Below are positions 1 to 11,860 of a DNA stretch of 64,000 bases, one piece after another. Under the pieces are notes generated by a model that did not search any database, was not told the DNA's origin, and saw only the letters and a program-made list of their open reading frames with translations. Origin of the DNA: Sanderia malayensis (Eukaryota; Cnidaria; Scyphozoa; Semaeostomeae; Pelagiidae); assembly GCA_013076295.1 (NCBI GenBank), contig RQOL01000465.1:210111-274110 (forward strand). The letters are read 5' to 3'. Position 1 is the first letter of the stretch. Every line of letters begins with the position of its first letter. The position numbers and the translations under genes were made by a program.

Positions 1-100
1 TACAACATTTTCTAAACTTTCATAAATTTCCCAGCATTTCCTGTTAACCTTATACTAATTTTACATGTATTTCAACATTTCGTTTTAAGAACATTTCAAC

Positions 101-668
101 ATGGCAAATTCCAAGGCGAAGGAAAATAACATTGCCATAACTGTTGACAATGATACCAAAGTAATTATATTAAATACATTAATATATTTATTACTAAAGT
201 TCCCATCTTCATAACTGCTACCAACCATTATTCTTTGCATCCTCTTTTTCTCCTAGGAAATAACATATAGCAGTATACCTGCATTGTAGAAGAAATGTGC
301 TGACCAATTTCCTGCATTGGTGGGCAAACGTTTTACTTTAGTGTTTGCAACTGGGAGAAGAATCCCAACAAATGAAATTGGTACGTACACCTTTTTACAT
401 TGTATTTCACAAGTTTATCATACACACTTTAACAATGACATTGCACTTTTTTACAAAATGTTAACAACCTTTAACATATCAATCTTATGTGTGTTAATTT
501 ACAGAACACAAACACAGGCTTTTATTAAAATTGGTGAAGGCCAACGAAAAAAAAGGCCCCCAAAAAAGAGGGTGGGAAGGTGATCGCCCAAAACCCTTCC
601 CACAAACTTTCGGCAGAGCAGGCCAAGTTGGCACGCGGTGCCAAAATTGTAAAAATATCGTATCTTAA
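101..668 (+). CDS. Candidate small three-exon gene, 104 codons, unrecognised
   Basis: Seen: an ATG at 101 opens exon 1 (101-160), followed by GT at 161. Exon 3 is 505-668, after a TTACAG acceptor, and ends in TAA. The middle exon ends at 380, before GTACGT. If it starts at 257 (after TCCTAG), an in-frame TAG falls at 287-289. If it starts at 290, using that TAG as the acceptor, the frame stays open throughout and gives 104 residues. The predicted protein is small and basic, with a K/R-rich stretch in exon 3 and a C-terminal CQNC pair. I do not recognise the family. No neighbouring gene shares its strand nearby. It could be a real small gene, the last exons of a gene that starts left of the window, or a decayed repeat-derived ORF. 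The intact frame across two introns is the only support. Confidence 0.4.
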
Positions 669-961
669 TATGTAGATATTGTACATAGTTATACAGCAAA
701 TACCTGCATATAAGAACCTTCTATTTTTAACAACCTACCACCCAATGTTCCATTTTTCAATGTATTTTTTCATAGTCATATTTACATGATAGTGTATTAT
801 AGTTTACCCATTGTTTTTCATTCTTCACAACCAAAATAGCCTACAAAATAAGATGAAGGATGTTATATGCAGGTTTTTGCTGTTTGTAGATAGTTTTTAA
901 AAAGTTTTTAGTTTGTAGTTATGTTGTTTCATAGGTTGTAGTTATGTAGTTTTATAGTTTG
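669..961. other. AT-rich spacer, no gene seen
   Basis: AT-rich DNA with short repeats of the type GTAGTTATGT(A/T)G near 890-960. No coding signal on either strand. Confidence 0.6.
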
Positions 962-1312
962 TACACTCCCCTCGCAAAAGTTTGGAAACGCCTGATGAAA
1001 AATGGCGTGTAGAAGTGGCCCTAGGCCTGAGAAAGAAAATTTACATAACAATATAAAACTACTGAACGGGTTTCAAAAGCGAATATATTTAGCATAAATA
1101 TACTCAAAATTTCATAAATTTTCAAATGAAAACATAATTGAAACTATATCGTATTATTTTACAATAATATTAAAAGAAAACTGCAAAGAGGCCCCTTAAA
1201 AAATGTTTACGAAAATTTATCGCAGTGGAGAAATTAAAACGCCAATAATTATAATTTCTTTCACTCAAAGCCACGCAAATTCTCTCTCATTGTTTTAAAA
1301 CTTTGAAAAATA
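962..1312 (+). repeat. Dispersed repeat R1, copy 1
   Basis: This stretch matches 47628-47990 along its whole length in the same orientation, and 44242-44418 in inverted orientation. It begins at a TA followed by CACTCCCCTCGCAAAAG, which looks like the TA-flanked end of a Tc1/mariner-type non-autonomous element. That is inferred from the form of the end only. No ORF of note. Confidence 0.75.
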
Positions 1313-2003
1313 TGAGAATTATCCCCAAAAATTTTGGAGGGCTTAATTTCGGACAATTAATTTTCGGACAGAAAATTTCGGACTGAAAAATTCTGATTTT
1401 GGACAATTGCAGACAAGAATTTGGGAGACAACATGTAAAGAGACTCGAAGGACTTTCGGATAGTTTCTTCAATGTTCATAACACAACATAGCAATGAGAT
1501 CTTCAACAAAACACACAACACCAATGAGTGAATACATGAATACAGTTCTGGTTTGTATCGAAATCGAGGAAAGTCGATAATGAAACTTGGGAATTCTCAG
1601 ATGAACCATTTCCACACACAAAAGGAAATGAATCAGGGGACTTAGAGGAAGCTAAGCTGCTGCCAATCATGCTTGATGATGGTCATATTGACGACGAGGA
1701 TCAATCAAGCTAGTCAAATGATGAGAAGAATCCTGCTGTATTCGTATTGGATGCCCTGAAGAAAATGTTGGCTTTTTATAGAGTTTTCTGTTTGACTACA
1801 CCTGGCATGCATTTTTATGTGATGGCAAACAAAGCCAAATATTTTCACATTTGCTTGCTATTTCTGTTTTGTTTCTGCCTGTAAAGGAGATTGCAGTCAC
1901 TTCCCAACTTTTTGCTTGCTCAATAAAACATATCGGAAGTATAAAGAAATATACTTCGCAACTTTCCTGCCAGTAAAATTTCCGGAAGGTAAAATTTTCG
2001 GAT
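1313..2003. other. Spacer with two clusters of TTTCGGAC-like motifs
   Basis: Near 1344-1400 and 1975-2040 the motif (A)TTTCGGAC/T recurs every 12-20 bases, as in the ends of pogo-like non-autonomous elements. The second cluster runs into the left arm of the next element. I see no gene between them. Confidence 0.5.
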
Positions 2004-5000
2004 GCTAAAAATTTCGGACGATTAAATTTTGGCACTGTAGTTAGTATCAAATTGTCAGTTATTTAAATCCCGCTCGATTTTCGTGTTAAAATCGATCTTC
2101 TAATGTTTTCTTATCGCAAATTTAACGGAGAATCCGAAAATCAATGATTCCAAGCGGTATTTCGTACCATCTTTATGTGACGTCATCTTTTGTTGACGCA
2201 ACATGATGTCATATTCTCGCATTCGAGAACAAATATTTATAGCTTATTCAACAATTAACTTGCGTTATTTGTCATCTATATCAACTTATTTAATGATATT
2301 TAATCATTGCGTATGCTTTTTGAATATTTGGATATCGATTAAGATATGACGTCATGATGACGTCATATATTTAATGCAGTGTTTAACCAGAATGCCAGGG
2401 TAAACTTCAGAAACGATTTATGTGGCACGAACACGTTCATATTTAATATCTCATGGATTTCAGCTTAGCCGTGGGAAGCGGGGAGACCTGAAATCTAAAG
2501 CTATCCAGGGGCGCCAGGGGGCTATGCTCGCCCAATAATTTGTAGGACAAAGGTTTTACGTCGTAAATCCCGACCTCGTTCATGAAACGAATCAAGGTGA
2601 AGCCACTCGATTACCTTCCAATCTGACCCCCATTTATGGGATTTTTTATGTAATGTAATATAAACCGTATCTAGGAATTCACGTTTTTCACACATATTAC
2701 TAAACCACAGCTGTGCATTAGAACTGCATGCTTCATTGTTGTGTTGTTCACTAATGGGTTTGAAACTTTGTTCTCAGTTTAAATATGGAGGAAACTCTAA
2801 AAGAACTTGCAAATGTTTCAAGAAAGAAAGCTCGTAAGTTTAGCTTTGAAACGTGCATAATTTGTCAAAGTCACAGTGCTTCCAAAGACAAAGTGTTGCA
2901 GCCAAGAAGTCAATCACTGCAAAAATAATTGGAATGCATAAAAGAAAGGGCAGGGTATTTAAATTCTGAATTTGTGGACTTATTTCAAGATATCAAGGAT
3001 GAGACCGTATCGAGTATCAGCCAAGGGAAGGGATTCTACCATCGCCAGTGCTACCAAAGAGCAACCAATGCAGAGCATATTAAGCGGGAGAGAACAGCAT
3101 TTTTATCACAAACAGGAACAGAAACAAGAGGGTCAGGAACAAATTCTGATAAAATCAGCACAGCCAGTCGTAAAACTCGTAGTTTTGCTGAGATATTTGA
3201 TAGTGAGATGTGTATCATTTGTCAGTCACACACGGAGACGAAAAGGGACTCCATGAAATAGAAACAATGAATATGGATTATAAGTTACGGAATGCCATTG
3301 AGAAGAGAGAGGATGATACAATGAGAATACGTATGAACAGTGCATGAGATGCTACTGCAGCTGAAATAAAATATCATTTACAGTGTTGGGTCAGGTCAGC
3401 ATTTTTTTCTTCTCTTGTTTTGTTTATTTTAGCAACACCAGTATGTTAGGTTTGTGCAGGCAAGTGCTACACGTTACTTGTCTAATAGCCAATTTTTCTC
3501 AAGGGTTGTGTCACCTTTGCGCTTAGGCGACCTACGATGGTTTGAGTCTTGCAATTGCGCATTGTTTTTGCATATTTTCCAAGCCTTTCCATCTGTATTT
3601 ATCCTATTTACAGATATGTTGATAGAATACCGAAAAAAGGCAGTGGAAGCAAAGAAAGTGATGAGTCCAGAGAGGAAATGAAAAGATGCCTTGTTGAAAT
3701 GGAACTTGTTTGCATGGTAGAGGTGGCACTAAGCAAAGGATCAATCTTGACAATGAAAGATATACATGATGGGTATGACGCTCTTTTGGAGGAACATGAA
3801 TTAGATGATGTGCGAGCAAGGATGTCCCAAAGAAAATTTCTGAAGGAGTTGATTAAAGGCAAAATAGAATCAGTCGTTTTTGAAAAAGCTCGGCAATGGA
3901 ATGAAAGTGAGCGCCTGTATGCAAAAGATTATGGAAAAGAAATCATGGCAAAAGCTTTGAATGCTGAGAAGACTACCCTGGTTGAACAGTTAGCAACATT
4001 ACGGAATGCTGCAGAAATCCTGAGGAGTGACATTTTGAAATTCAACAAGCAGCACAAATTCCAATTTAAGGGCGCAGCAAATGAAATACCAGACAGAATG
4101 CCAGATTCGCTACTATCTTTCCATCGATGGATTTTGGCGAGTAGACAAGAGTTCATGGGCAAGCAAGAAAGCTCTCTTAAACAGCTTACCAAAGAAATGT
4201 CTTGCTTGATGTTATACAATACAAAAACTGAGCGTCAAGCAGCATACAAGTCGAAAGATGAAGATAGATCATATTTTCAAGGCAAAAATGAAAATGAGTT
4301 TGTGGTTGAAATGTGAGTCTATTGGTCAAGAGAAGTATTCGGAATTTGTAGAAGAGCACATGACTCAAGATTCAACTAAAGGAATTTGGGAACCACTAAA
4401 GATGTTGAAGTTGGGGACGTTCTCCTCAATGAATAAGAGAACAAAAGTGTCAGCTGGGAAGAGGATTATCGAGTTAAAGCAATCTCGTGGTCTCCTTAGA
4501 AGGCTTGCATTGGTCTTTAAATCTAGTCGTGAATTCGACATGAAGGAGATGATTGGCACATATGAATTACAGGTTGTCCCGAGTTCTTTGATGTTGAGCG
4601 ATGGTAATTTGCATCCAGGACACGAAGGTAAATCACAGTTGCTACAAAGTCTAGAGAGTTTGTGTAAAAAGAAATTAGAGACAACATCTGCTACATCCGT
4701 TGAAAGGATATGTGCATGTGTGTACAGTGCGAAAACACAGAAACTTTAGAAAATGATCACTTCTATAGCTCCGACGATGAGGAATAATGTGAGTTTCCAG
4801 CTGTATTTTGGCATATCTAGCGATTTGTAGAACTCTAGTGACATTTTAGTAAAGTAACTAATCTCTTAAAGAATAAGGGAAACAGTTGTAGCTCTTTAGT
4901 AAAACCTGACATCGTAATTAATCCTTTAAAATGCTAGTACTGAGAAAAAAAGTGGCACAGATATTGAAGATAACATAAAATAGTACTTGATAATGTCATT

Positions 5001-5352
5001 TTTACCCTTTATTTAGAATTGGTTACCTAATTTTCTATCCTTAGGGATATGGAACGATGATTTTATGCTTTCACTGGTTGTGTTTGACCGAGTTAGGCAA
5101 GCAAAAATGGTTGAATAAGCGAGAAAGCCACACCAATAAATGTGGAAATATGACGTCACAGCACGTCATCAAAATGATGACGACTAAAAAGTGCTAACGA
5201 ATATTTTTTAGAAACATCAATTTTTGGATTCCTCATAAAATTTTGAGTAGATAGGTGCAAAAAGATAGATTTTAGCACGAAAATCGAGCGGGATTACAAT
5301 TAGATTTAAACTACTGTATATTTGTCCGAAAATTAAACCATCCGAAATTTTT
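2004..5352 (+). mobile_element. DNA transposon E1 with terminal inverted repeats, about 3.3 kb
   Basis: The inner arm at 2066-2105 (starting AATCCCGCTCGATTTTCGTG) is repeated inverted at about 5256-5295, with the same bases apart from a few changes. Weaker inverted similarity continues outwards to about 2004 and 5352, built on AAAATTTCGGA. Between the arms lies one decayed gene on the plus strand. I could not define a clean target duplication, because the outer limits of the arms are vague. CRE palindromes (TGACGTCA) sit at 2178, 2347, 2358 and 5151, just inside both ends. The superfamily is not established. Confidence 0.7.
2785..4749 (+). pseudogene. Decayed Cys-rich transposon protein of E1
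   Basis: The ATG at 2785 opens a frame containing a CIICQ motif, then an in-frame TAA at about 2926. The same frame continues to 3261 with a second CIICQ after an HRQC motif, so the N-terminus is a repeated zinc-binding-type C-x2-C/H-x2-C module. A likely intron ends in a pyrimidine-rich TTACAG at about 3614. A long exon (to 4316) then encodes a charged, probably helical region, and another frame (about 4315-4749) carries the C-terminal part ending in KTQKL. Similar multi-copy proteins occur in cnidarian genomes as I recall them. The segment that would hold the D-N-x-D and D-F-H motifs of related elements is missing, so this looks like an internally deleted, non-autonomous copy with at least one nonsense change and a frame change. 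Confidence 0.6.
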
Positions 5353-6069
5353 GGAGATTAATGTAGTATAATTTTTATCGATTATATAGTTTTAGCTCCT
5401 TACAGTTTTGTTTGTTAGTTATTGTTGATACATAATAAGCATTTTGGTTACTGTTTTAAATATGACATGGTTGGGAAAAAGAAAATAACTATAACAAAAT
5501 ATAAAATGACAAAATAACTCTGATGCTCCGTGCGTGATCGTGCTTGTTGTCCCGCCCTGCCCCAGGGTGCCTAGCATCTAGTATGGCATTTCACATTGTT
5601 TGTTGTTTCAACAAGTTTACCATTTCATTTAATGAGAAATTTCGAAAGTGATATCATACCTGGTAGTCTCATTCCAAATCAAAAGTGAATGTTTAAATCT
5701 AAGGCACATACCTTATATGGGCAGGTAAACAGAAACACAGAACACAGATCACAGACACAGAACACAACATTTTCCCCAAATCACCAACATCTACTTCTTG
5801 CACATTTGCTTCGCGAGTCAAAAACTAAAGCAGAGAGAATGCCGCGTGTAGTAATGATAAAAGATTTTTGTTCCTAAAAATTCTTGTGTGAAGGTAGTAT
5901 GTTAGCACCTTTGTTAATTTGAAAAATGCATTTCGCTTGACGTTACAACAACAAAATATCTACTATGATATACATTTGTTGATTTCTCTGTTAAAAATAA
6001 AAAACAATATCCTTAACATTTAGAAAAGATATTGCAAAAGATCTTTTCTGAAAAATACAAAATGGAAGC
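5353..6069. other. Spacer, nothing recognised
   Basis: AT-rich DNA with one short GC-richer patch near 5520-5580. A 62-codon ORF at 5689-5877 has no recognisable motif and I do not call it a gene. Confidence 0.55.
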
Positions 6070-8250
6070 AGACATTGTGAAACAGTTCCACAACTATAGT
6101 AGTAGTAGTGAACGTTCTCATCAGTTAGACTGATATGACGCAACCAATGAAGCCTTTCCAGGTGGGGCGATGGGCAGCTTTTTCAGTTAATTGTTGTATG
6201 TGGGTTGTTGTGAGGGAGAGACCGGTGCTCTTGAGGTCATTTGAGATTTGCTTGATCCATATGAGTTTAGGTCTTCCTGTTGGACGTTTTACAGGCCTAA
6301 GTGCTTCATGCAGAGCTAGCTTGGCTGGCGCGTTGTCAGGGAGTCGCAGGAGGTGTCCAAGCCAGCTTAGTCTTCTGTACTTGATGGTTTCACTCCATTT
6401 AGTTGTGTTAGTTTTTCTGTATAATTCTTCATTCCTAATCTTTTTGGGCCATCTGATTCCCAGTATGTTTCTTAGGAGAGTTCTTTGAAAGGTATCTATG
6501 TGTTCTTCATCCCCCTTTGTGAGAGACCATAGCTCACTATTGTAGAGAAAGATACTGGTGACATATGCCTCAAGAACTCTGATCTTAACTTTAAGGGTAA
6601 CACGTTTTGAGTGCAAGATATTCTTGAGCTTGTTCTGAGCATGTATAGCTAAAGTTTTTCTCCTGGCAATATCTTTAGTTGTATCAAGCAGCGTTCCTAA
6701 ATATTTACAAGATTTCCAGACATCTGATCCATTCCGTGTGATGGTATATTTCTCCGTTTTCTCTTTGTTAATATTCAAATTCCTCTGTCTGAGGAGTTCT
6801 GGAATTATTCTTTCTTTTTGTTTGATGATGTGTGCTGAGTTTGTGGCATAGCTGATGTCATCCGCATATTGTTGTTCTAGTTGAAAGTATTGATCAGTAT
6901 GCAGGCAGTGGTTATGGTCCTCTAGGTGTGTAGGTGGTGGGCATAAACTTAATGATGGTTTGCAGTAGTTGTGATCTTGCTTTGTGGTGGGCTTTAAAGC
7001 TTGTGCTAGGTATAAGGTAAATAACACTGGGCTCATGCAGTCGCCCTGTGGAACACCGATGTTTGTGTTAAAGGCCTCACCATACTCATTTCCACATTTT
7101 GTCTGGAGTTGCACGTCTTTCAATAATATGGAGATAATGTGTAGCTCATCATGCTCTAGTATTTGCTCTAGGTCCTCCTGTAGTGTACTACGTTTTACGG
7201 TATCGAAAGCCTTACTCATGTCTAGCAATATGATGTTGGCTTCGTAGTTGGTTGATGTAATTGCTTTCTCTGCCAGTATTCTAAAGCTGAATACCATCTC
7301 AGTAGTACTCCTACCGGGTTTATATGCCACCTGTGTTGTTGGTATGAATTGGTTCAATTTATCTGATATCCTCCTAATCATGACTATGGCTAATATCTTC
7401 CTTAAAACTGACAGTAGGATAATTGGCCGTAGATTTTCTGGTGGGCCTTGCTTTTTACCTGGCTTAGGAATGGGGATCAGTATGCCTCGCTTTATCTCTG
7501 TTGGACAGCATCCAGTTGTAGCTATGGTGTTTAGTAGCATTGCTATGTGCTCATGTAATTTGTCTGGTGCATGTTTGAGCAGCTCTGCTTTAAGGCCATC
7601 ACAACCAGGACTTTTGTTATTCTTAAGTGATACAATCGCTTTCTCAACTTCCTCTTTTGTAAACTTGGTCTTCATCTCTGTGGGTGGTATGTCCGTCATG
7701 ATCTGCTCACCATCTTTTTGAAACACCTTTTTGAAGTAGGCTGTTATCTTTTCTGCTTGAACCTTTTCATCTGTTGTAATTCCATCATCTCCCTTCACTA
7801 CCAGCTTCTTCCTTGGTTCTTGTGTTTGTAATGTTCTGATGGCCTTGAACATTTTTGTTGAGTCATTCTTGTGCTTTTCTAGGTCTTGAATTTGCATTTC
7901 AATTTTCAGTGTTTCATGCCTTGTTAAAGCCCGGTTTAGTTTCTTACGAACCTTCTTTGTCTCCTCTTTCTTGGCTAAACGAGTTTGTTTGTCTTGGCAA
8001 GCATTGATGTCATTTTGCAGTTTCTTTTGCTCATTTGACAGTTTTAATATTTCAGGGTTTCCAGAGGATTTGTTTGGTTTTCTGATTCCTAATGTGTCAT
8101 GTCCTGCTTGTTTGCTTGTTGTGGTAATTATATCCCAAATCTCCTGTGGTGTCTCTGATTGATTTGCTTCTTCTAGCAGATTTATAAGTTTGGTTTGGTA
8201 TTCCATTTTGTACTGTGGTAGGTTTAGTTTATCAACTATGACCATGCATA
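6070..8250 (-). mobile_element. 5'-truncated non-LTR retrotransposon (LINE)
   Basis: The element reads right to left. Its 3' end, just past the stop codon, contains a short CTA-type repeat (reverse complement of 6097-6110), consistent with a microsatellite LINE tail. Upstream of the ATG at 8245 I find no endonuclease coding sequence on this strand, so the copy is probably 5'-truncated, as is common when reverse transcription stops early. I could not define a target duplication. Confidence 0.75.
6125..8245 (-). CDS. Intact reverse transcriptase ORF of a LINE, 706 aa
   Basis: This would copy element RNA into DNA at a nicked target. Residues about 50-150 are very rich in Lys and predicted helical. 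The polymerase follows: DMSKAFDTV at 342-350, GVPQGDCMSP at 397-406 and the catalytic YADD at 460-463, with an unusual insertion of about 50 His/Pro-rich residues between the last two. The C-terminal part has WLGHLLRLP followed by TGRPK-x-IWI, a tail seen in several LINE clades. The frame has no stop or shift, which is rare in this window. No endonuclease domain precedes it, so the copy is probably not self-sufficient. The start is the first ATG after an upstream stop and may not be the native start. The clade is uncertain. Confidence 0.88.
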   Translation of the reverse strand: MVIVDKLNLPQYKMEYQTKLINLLEEANQSETPQEIWDIITTTSKQAGHDTLGIRKPNKSSGNPEILKLSNEQKKLQNDINACQDKQTRLAKKEETKKVRKKLNRALTRHETLKIEMQIQDLEKHKNDSTKMFKAIRTLQTQEPRKKLVVKGDDGITTDEKVQAEKITAYFKKVFQKDGEQIMTDIPPTEMKTKFTKEEVEKAIVSLKNNKSPGCDGLKAELLKHAPDKLHEHIAMLLNTIATTGCCPTEIKRGILIPIPKPGKKQGPPENLRPIILLSVLRKILAIVMIRRISDKLNQFIPTTQVAYKPGRSTTEMVFSFRILAEKAITSTNYEANIILLDMSKAFDTVKRSTLQEDLEQILEHDELHIISILLKDVQLQTKCGNEYGEAFNTNIGVPQGDCMSPVLFTLYLAQALKPTTKQDHNYCKPSLSLCPPPTHLEDHNHCLHTDQYFQLEQQYADDISYATNSAHIIKQKERIIPELLRQRNLNINKEKTEKYTITRNGSDVWKSCKYLGTLLDTTKDIARRKTLAIHAQNKLKNILHSKRVTLKVKIRVLEAYVTSIFLYNSELWSLTKGDEEHIDTFQRTLLRNILGIRWPKKIRNEELYRKTNTTKWSETIKYRRLSWLGHLLRLPDNAPAKLALHEALRPVKRPTGRPKLIWIKQISNDLKSTGLSLTTTHIQQLTEKAAHRPTWKGFIGCVISV

Positions 8251-11200
8251 AATATTAAAAATTAACATTTCCACAACAAGGACCACCGATAACGAGATTG
8301 GTATTATTTTTCCTAGAAAATAACTATTTGTGTCAATAGATGACTCTCTGTTCCAGGGCAATTGTCTTATTAGGTATTTCACATTTTTATAGAATAAAAG
8401 ATCCCAAGAATCAGAATAACCTGCTCTGATACAGTTCGGCACAGAATAGAAATAATGCAGAAGGCCCAATCGGGCATTTTCGATCGTCACACATGTAAGT
8501 GAGGTTATGGACTCCAAAACACGTGTTGCGTAATTTGCTAAACATAATATATAAAAAAAACAATAATTAGGCCTTCATTATGATATTTTGTGAATCAGTG
8601 AAAGTTAAAGTTTCTTCACTTGTATGTAACTCTCTTTTAATGACATACACACACAACACCCGCTTTTCCTGCCACAGCATTTTGTCACTGTCCCCCATTA
8701 AACACAGGCCTATTCTCTGTTCTATTCTTGTTTTCATGCCGCCAGTGCTTGGCCACTGGCGACATCTCAACATTTCTAGTTCTACTTTTTACCCTCTGGA
8801 TGAGATAATAGACTTTTAATGATATATTAATAAAATAGGGCTCTGCAAGGTCCACTCATAAATTTTTTGTTGTGTCTTTTCACGACGACTTTGTTTTCGT
8901 ACATGGTACAGACAAGCCTCTGCATGGTGAGAACTTCACGGAAGGAGAACCTCGGTTTGCCTGGTGAAATCTATCATCAACCACCAACGCCATGGCGCCA
9001 TTCCATGGCAAATTGGCTACAAGGAAGAGCATCCAACACATTTTACTTGCTCTTGCGATGCCGCTTTTTGTTCATATGTTTGACAAGCAATTGAGCAGTT
9101 CATGTTTGATATCTAGAATAAGGGGTATATATGTAAGTTGTTATTTTGAATTTTTGATTTAATGAAGGGAGAGTAGCTGTTGTGTTAGAATTATTCATGT
9201 ATAATGTAGCTATAATGTAGACATAACATATAGACATTTCTATGACCTAGATCTCCTGAATTGATGCAAGATCGATGAATTGTGATATTTGGCATTCAAT
9301 CTACCTGAGTGCTTTGACATCCACTGCATGTTAGGTAACTCTCGTCAAATCCAGAAAGTGAAGACACAAATCTGTTGCATGAAAATATGTTGGATTAACT
9401 TGCATTTTAAAGAGATATCCAATCATTCCAATATACAGGGTTGTCCAAAAAAGTAACCCCCCTACCCCTAAACAAAACATGTTCTTAGGAAAGGCACCTT
9501 ATGAACAATTTTTTGCAAATTTTTACGATATAACATTCAACTCAAAAGACATTGTGTTTAAAAATATTTTGTATTCATCTCTTGTCATTTTTGAGCAATT
9601 GTAACTTCAAAATTTCTAGTCATGAAACCTGCTGTTATGACACTGAAATTATTTTCTCATAGTAATGATAGGCAATATTTGATCATCCTGCAATTCAATA
9701 ATAACATTTCTGGGCTGTTTACCAACCTTCTCTCCACGGTCTCCTGCGTATCTTTTGATTGGGCCAGGCCACTTTCAATTTGGTTTTGATGGTGCATATT
9801 ATCTAAGAGCCCAGTTACAGTCTGTAAAAATTTTATCAAAGACAGCTCCTACCCTTAATTACCAAATCATTAGTTAATTACCTGTAATCTTTTGCAAGCA
9901 TATCAAAGTGTTTTCTGCTGTTGGTAATAATATTAAAAGTTGAACAGCATGGTCCCCACCAAATTGTTGTAACACTGAAAAGGTTAAATTTTTATCACAT
10001 TTTAGGCAAATTACAGGCATTTATTGATGTTTATTGAAACGCTACTCTCAGGAATGTGATTAATTTTAGTAAACACCTTTGTTAAATTCAGTTGATTCCA
10101 ACAAGGCACACCAAAATATGCAATCAGTTGCATGAAGGCCTTGAAGTGTCCTGGAATAAAAAAGTTGATTTTGTCTTGCACTGTTTTCAGTATCCTGAGC
10201 AAATTTGTCAGATATATCAAATGCAAAAAATGAAATGATCTTGCACTTCATCTACTAATTGTTACTAATAACGAATGTCATTTCTAATAACATTTTCAAG
10301 AAAACAAGCATTACAGAACATATATAGGTTAGGCTTACTTTTGAATTGTGGTAACAGAACTATTGTCAAAAACGATTATGACAAATATTTTTCTCAATTT
10401 CAGGGACTCTTAGTAAACACAGTTATTGAAAAGAATATAATAGGATTAAAGCATTGCAACACCAGATCTCCAGGTTAGTTGTTATGATTCATATGTGTTT
10501 CTTGTATCAAAAATGACCAGGGGTAATTAAATTAGGGTTTTCAAACAACAGAGTAAAGTGTTGCAATTATTTCACAGCATGATTCTACAACAGCTTCTAC
10601 AACAGCAATGTATACTCACTTTGCATACATCCAAGCTAAATCAATAACTCTCATATTAGTGAGGTTTTGTTTCTCTAAAGTTTTGTACTTTTGATTTTTT
10701 ATTGATATTAATTGAATAAAAGGCAGGAATGAAATGATTTATGTAGTATGCTTGCCATTTCAATGTCCAAGCTAGATAACTTGGGCAACTGAGAAACAAG
10801 ATCCATTCTTGGTGGAAGACATATCAAGTCATCCACGCTTGGGTCGATATCTAGGAAAGTAAAGTGAGAGGTAGAAAAATGAAAAATGAAAGCTAGTAAA
10901 CTGAAGGTTTTCATTTCCCTTCAAATTATAAATCAACTACTTTTCTGAGAAACAACTGGGAGCACTCAGGTGAGTCTTACCAACACGCGCAAACTTTTGT
11001 TATTAACTCTATGCCTTTTCATTTTTGAATATGTGGAAAGTGAAAACGTTTAAAAATACAAAGTCTCGTACTTGGAGGTATTAGTCGTAACCTTTCTGTA
11101 GCATGAATGTAAACTCATGTCAGTTTCCCCATGTTACCTTTTAACTAGATTTTATACTCATTCTGCTTAGCACGAAGCTCAATTGGATCAAAAATCCGTT

Positions 11201-11860
11201 GATTTTGATATTCTCCAACTACAAAAATGTGAGATATAATAACTTCGGTTGCAAATTGGCAGTTCTCATTTGCGAGTTGAAAGTTGTTAATACGTTATTG
11301 CAGTTATAAGCTATTTTAAAGAAATATGTGACTCGCCCTATCACTTGGCGGCTCCATTGCCATTTCTTACAAATTCAAACAGTCCACCTGTGTGATTTTA
11401 AAATTTAGGAGCTATTGGGGCACGGATTGCAGATGTAGGTGCCGAATGGAATTTTGTTCCAAGACATCACAAAAAGGGGGAATAGCATAACCCTTGCTAT
11501 TTGTAATTCATTTGCATATAATTAGGGCTATATTCTGAGCTGAAAAGCAAAGAATTATATGGAAAACTATTAACTCGCAACTGACAACTCGCAATTCACA
11601 GAATTAAGTCCCTCGAAAAATGTTGAGTTTGTAGCCACAGAATGTTTGGTGGGTGTTTTTGAAATGTTAATCATTGTATTCATCATAATTTTCCATCATA
11701 CCTTGCGGGAAAGTTGCTACTTCTTCTTCATTTATTGCTCAAATGGTACCATTCATACTTCCTTGAAAGGAATCAACAACTATTCCTGGACAGAAGATAT
11801 AATACTTGATCAATATTGTTGCTTGGGCTATATCATATAATCTAATCTTACTAATATCGT
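8251..11860. other. Long stretch without a supported gene
   Basis: Only short ORFs with no motif occur here. At 9433 a TA is followed by CAGGGTTGTCCAAAAAAGT, which resembles a Tc1/mariner-type terminus, but I found no matching opposite end. The rest is ordinary AT-rich sequence. Confidence 0.5.

Noticed and set aside
2050..5310. A 3- or 8-bp target duplication for E1
   Set aside because: No equal flanking words at any of the plausible arm limits.
6135..8162. Several plus-strand ORFs opposite the LINE reverse transcriptase
   Set aside because: They are antisense shadows of the intact 706-codon minus-strand frame and show no domain.
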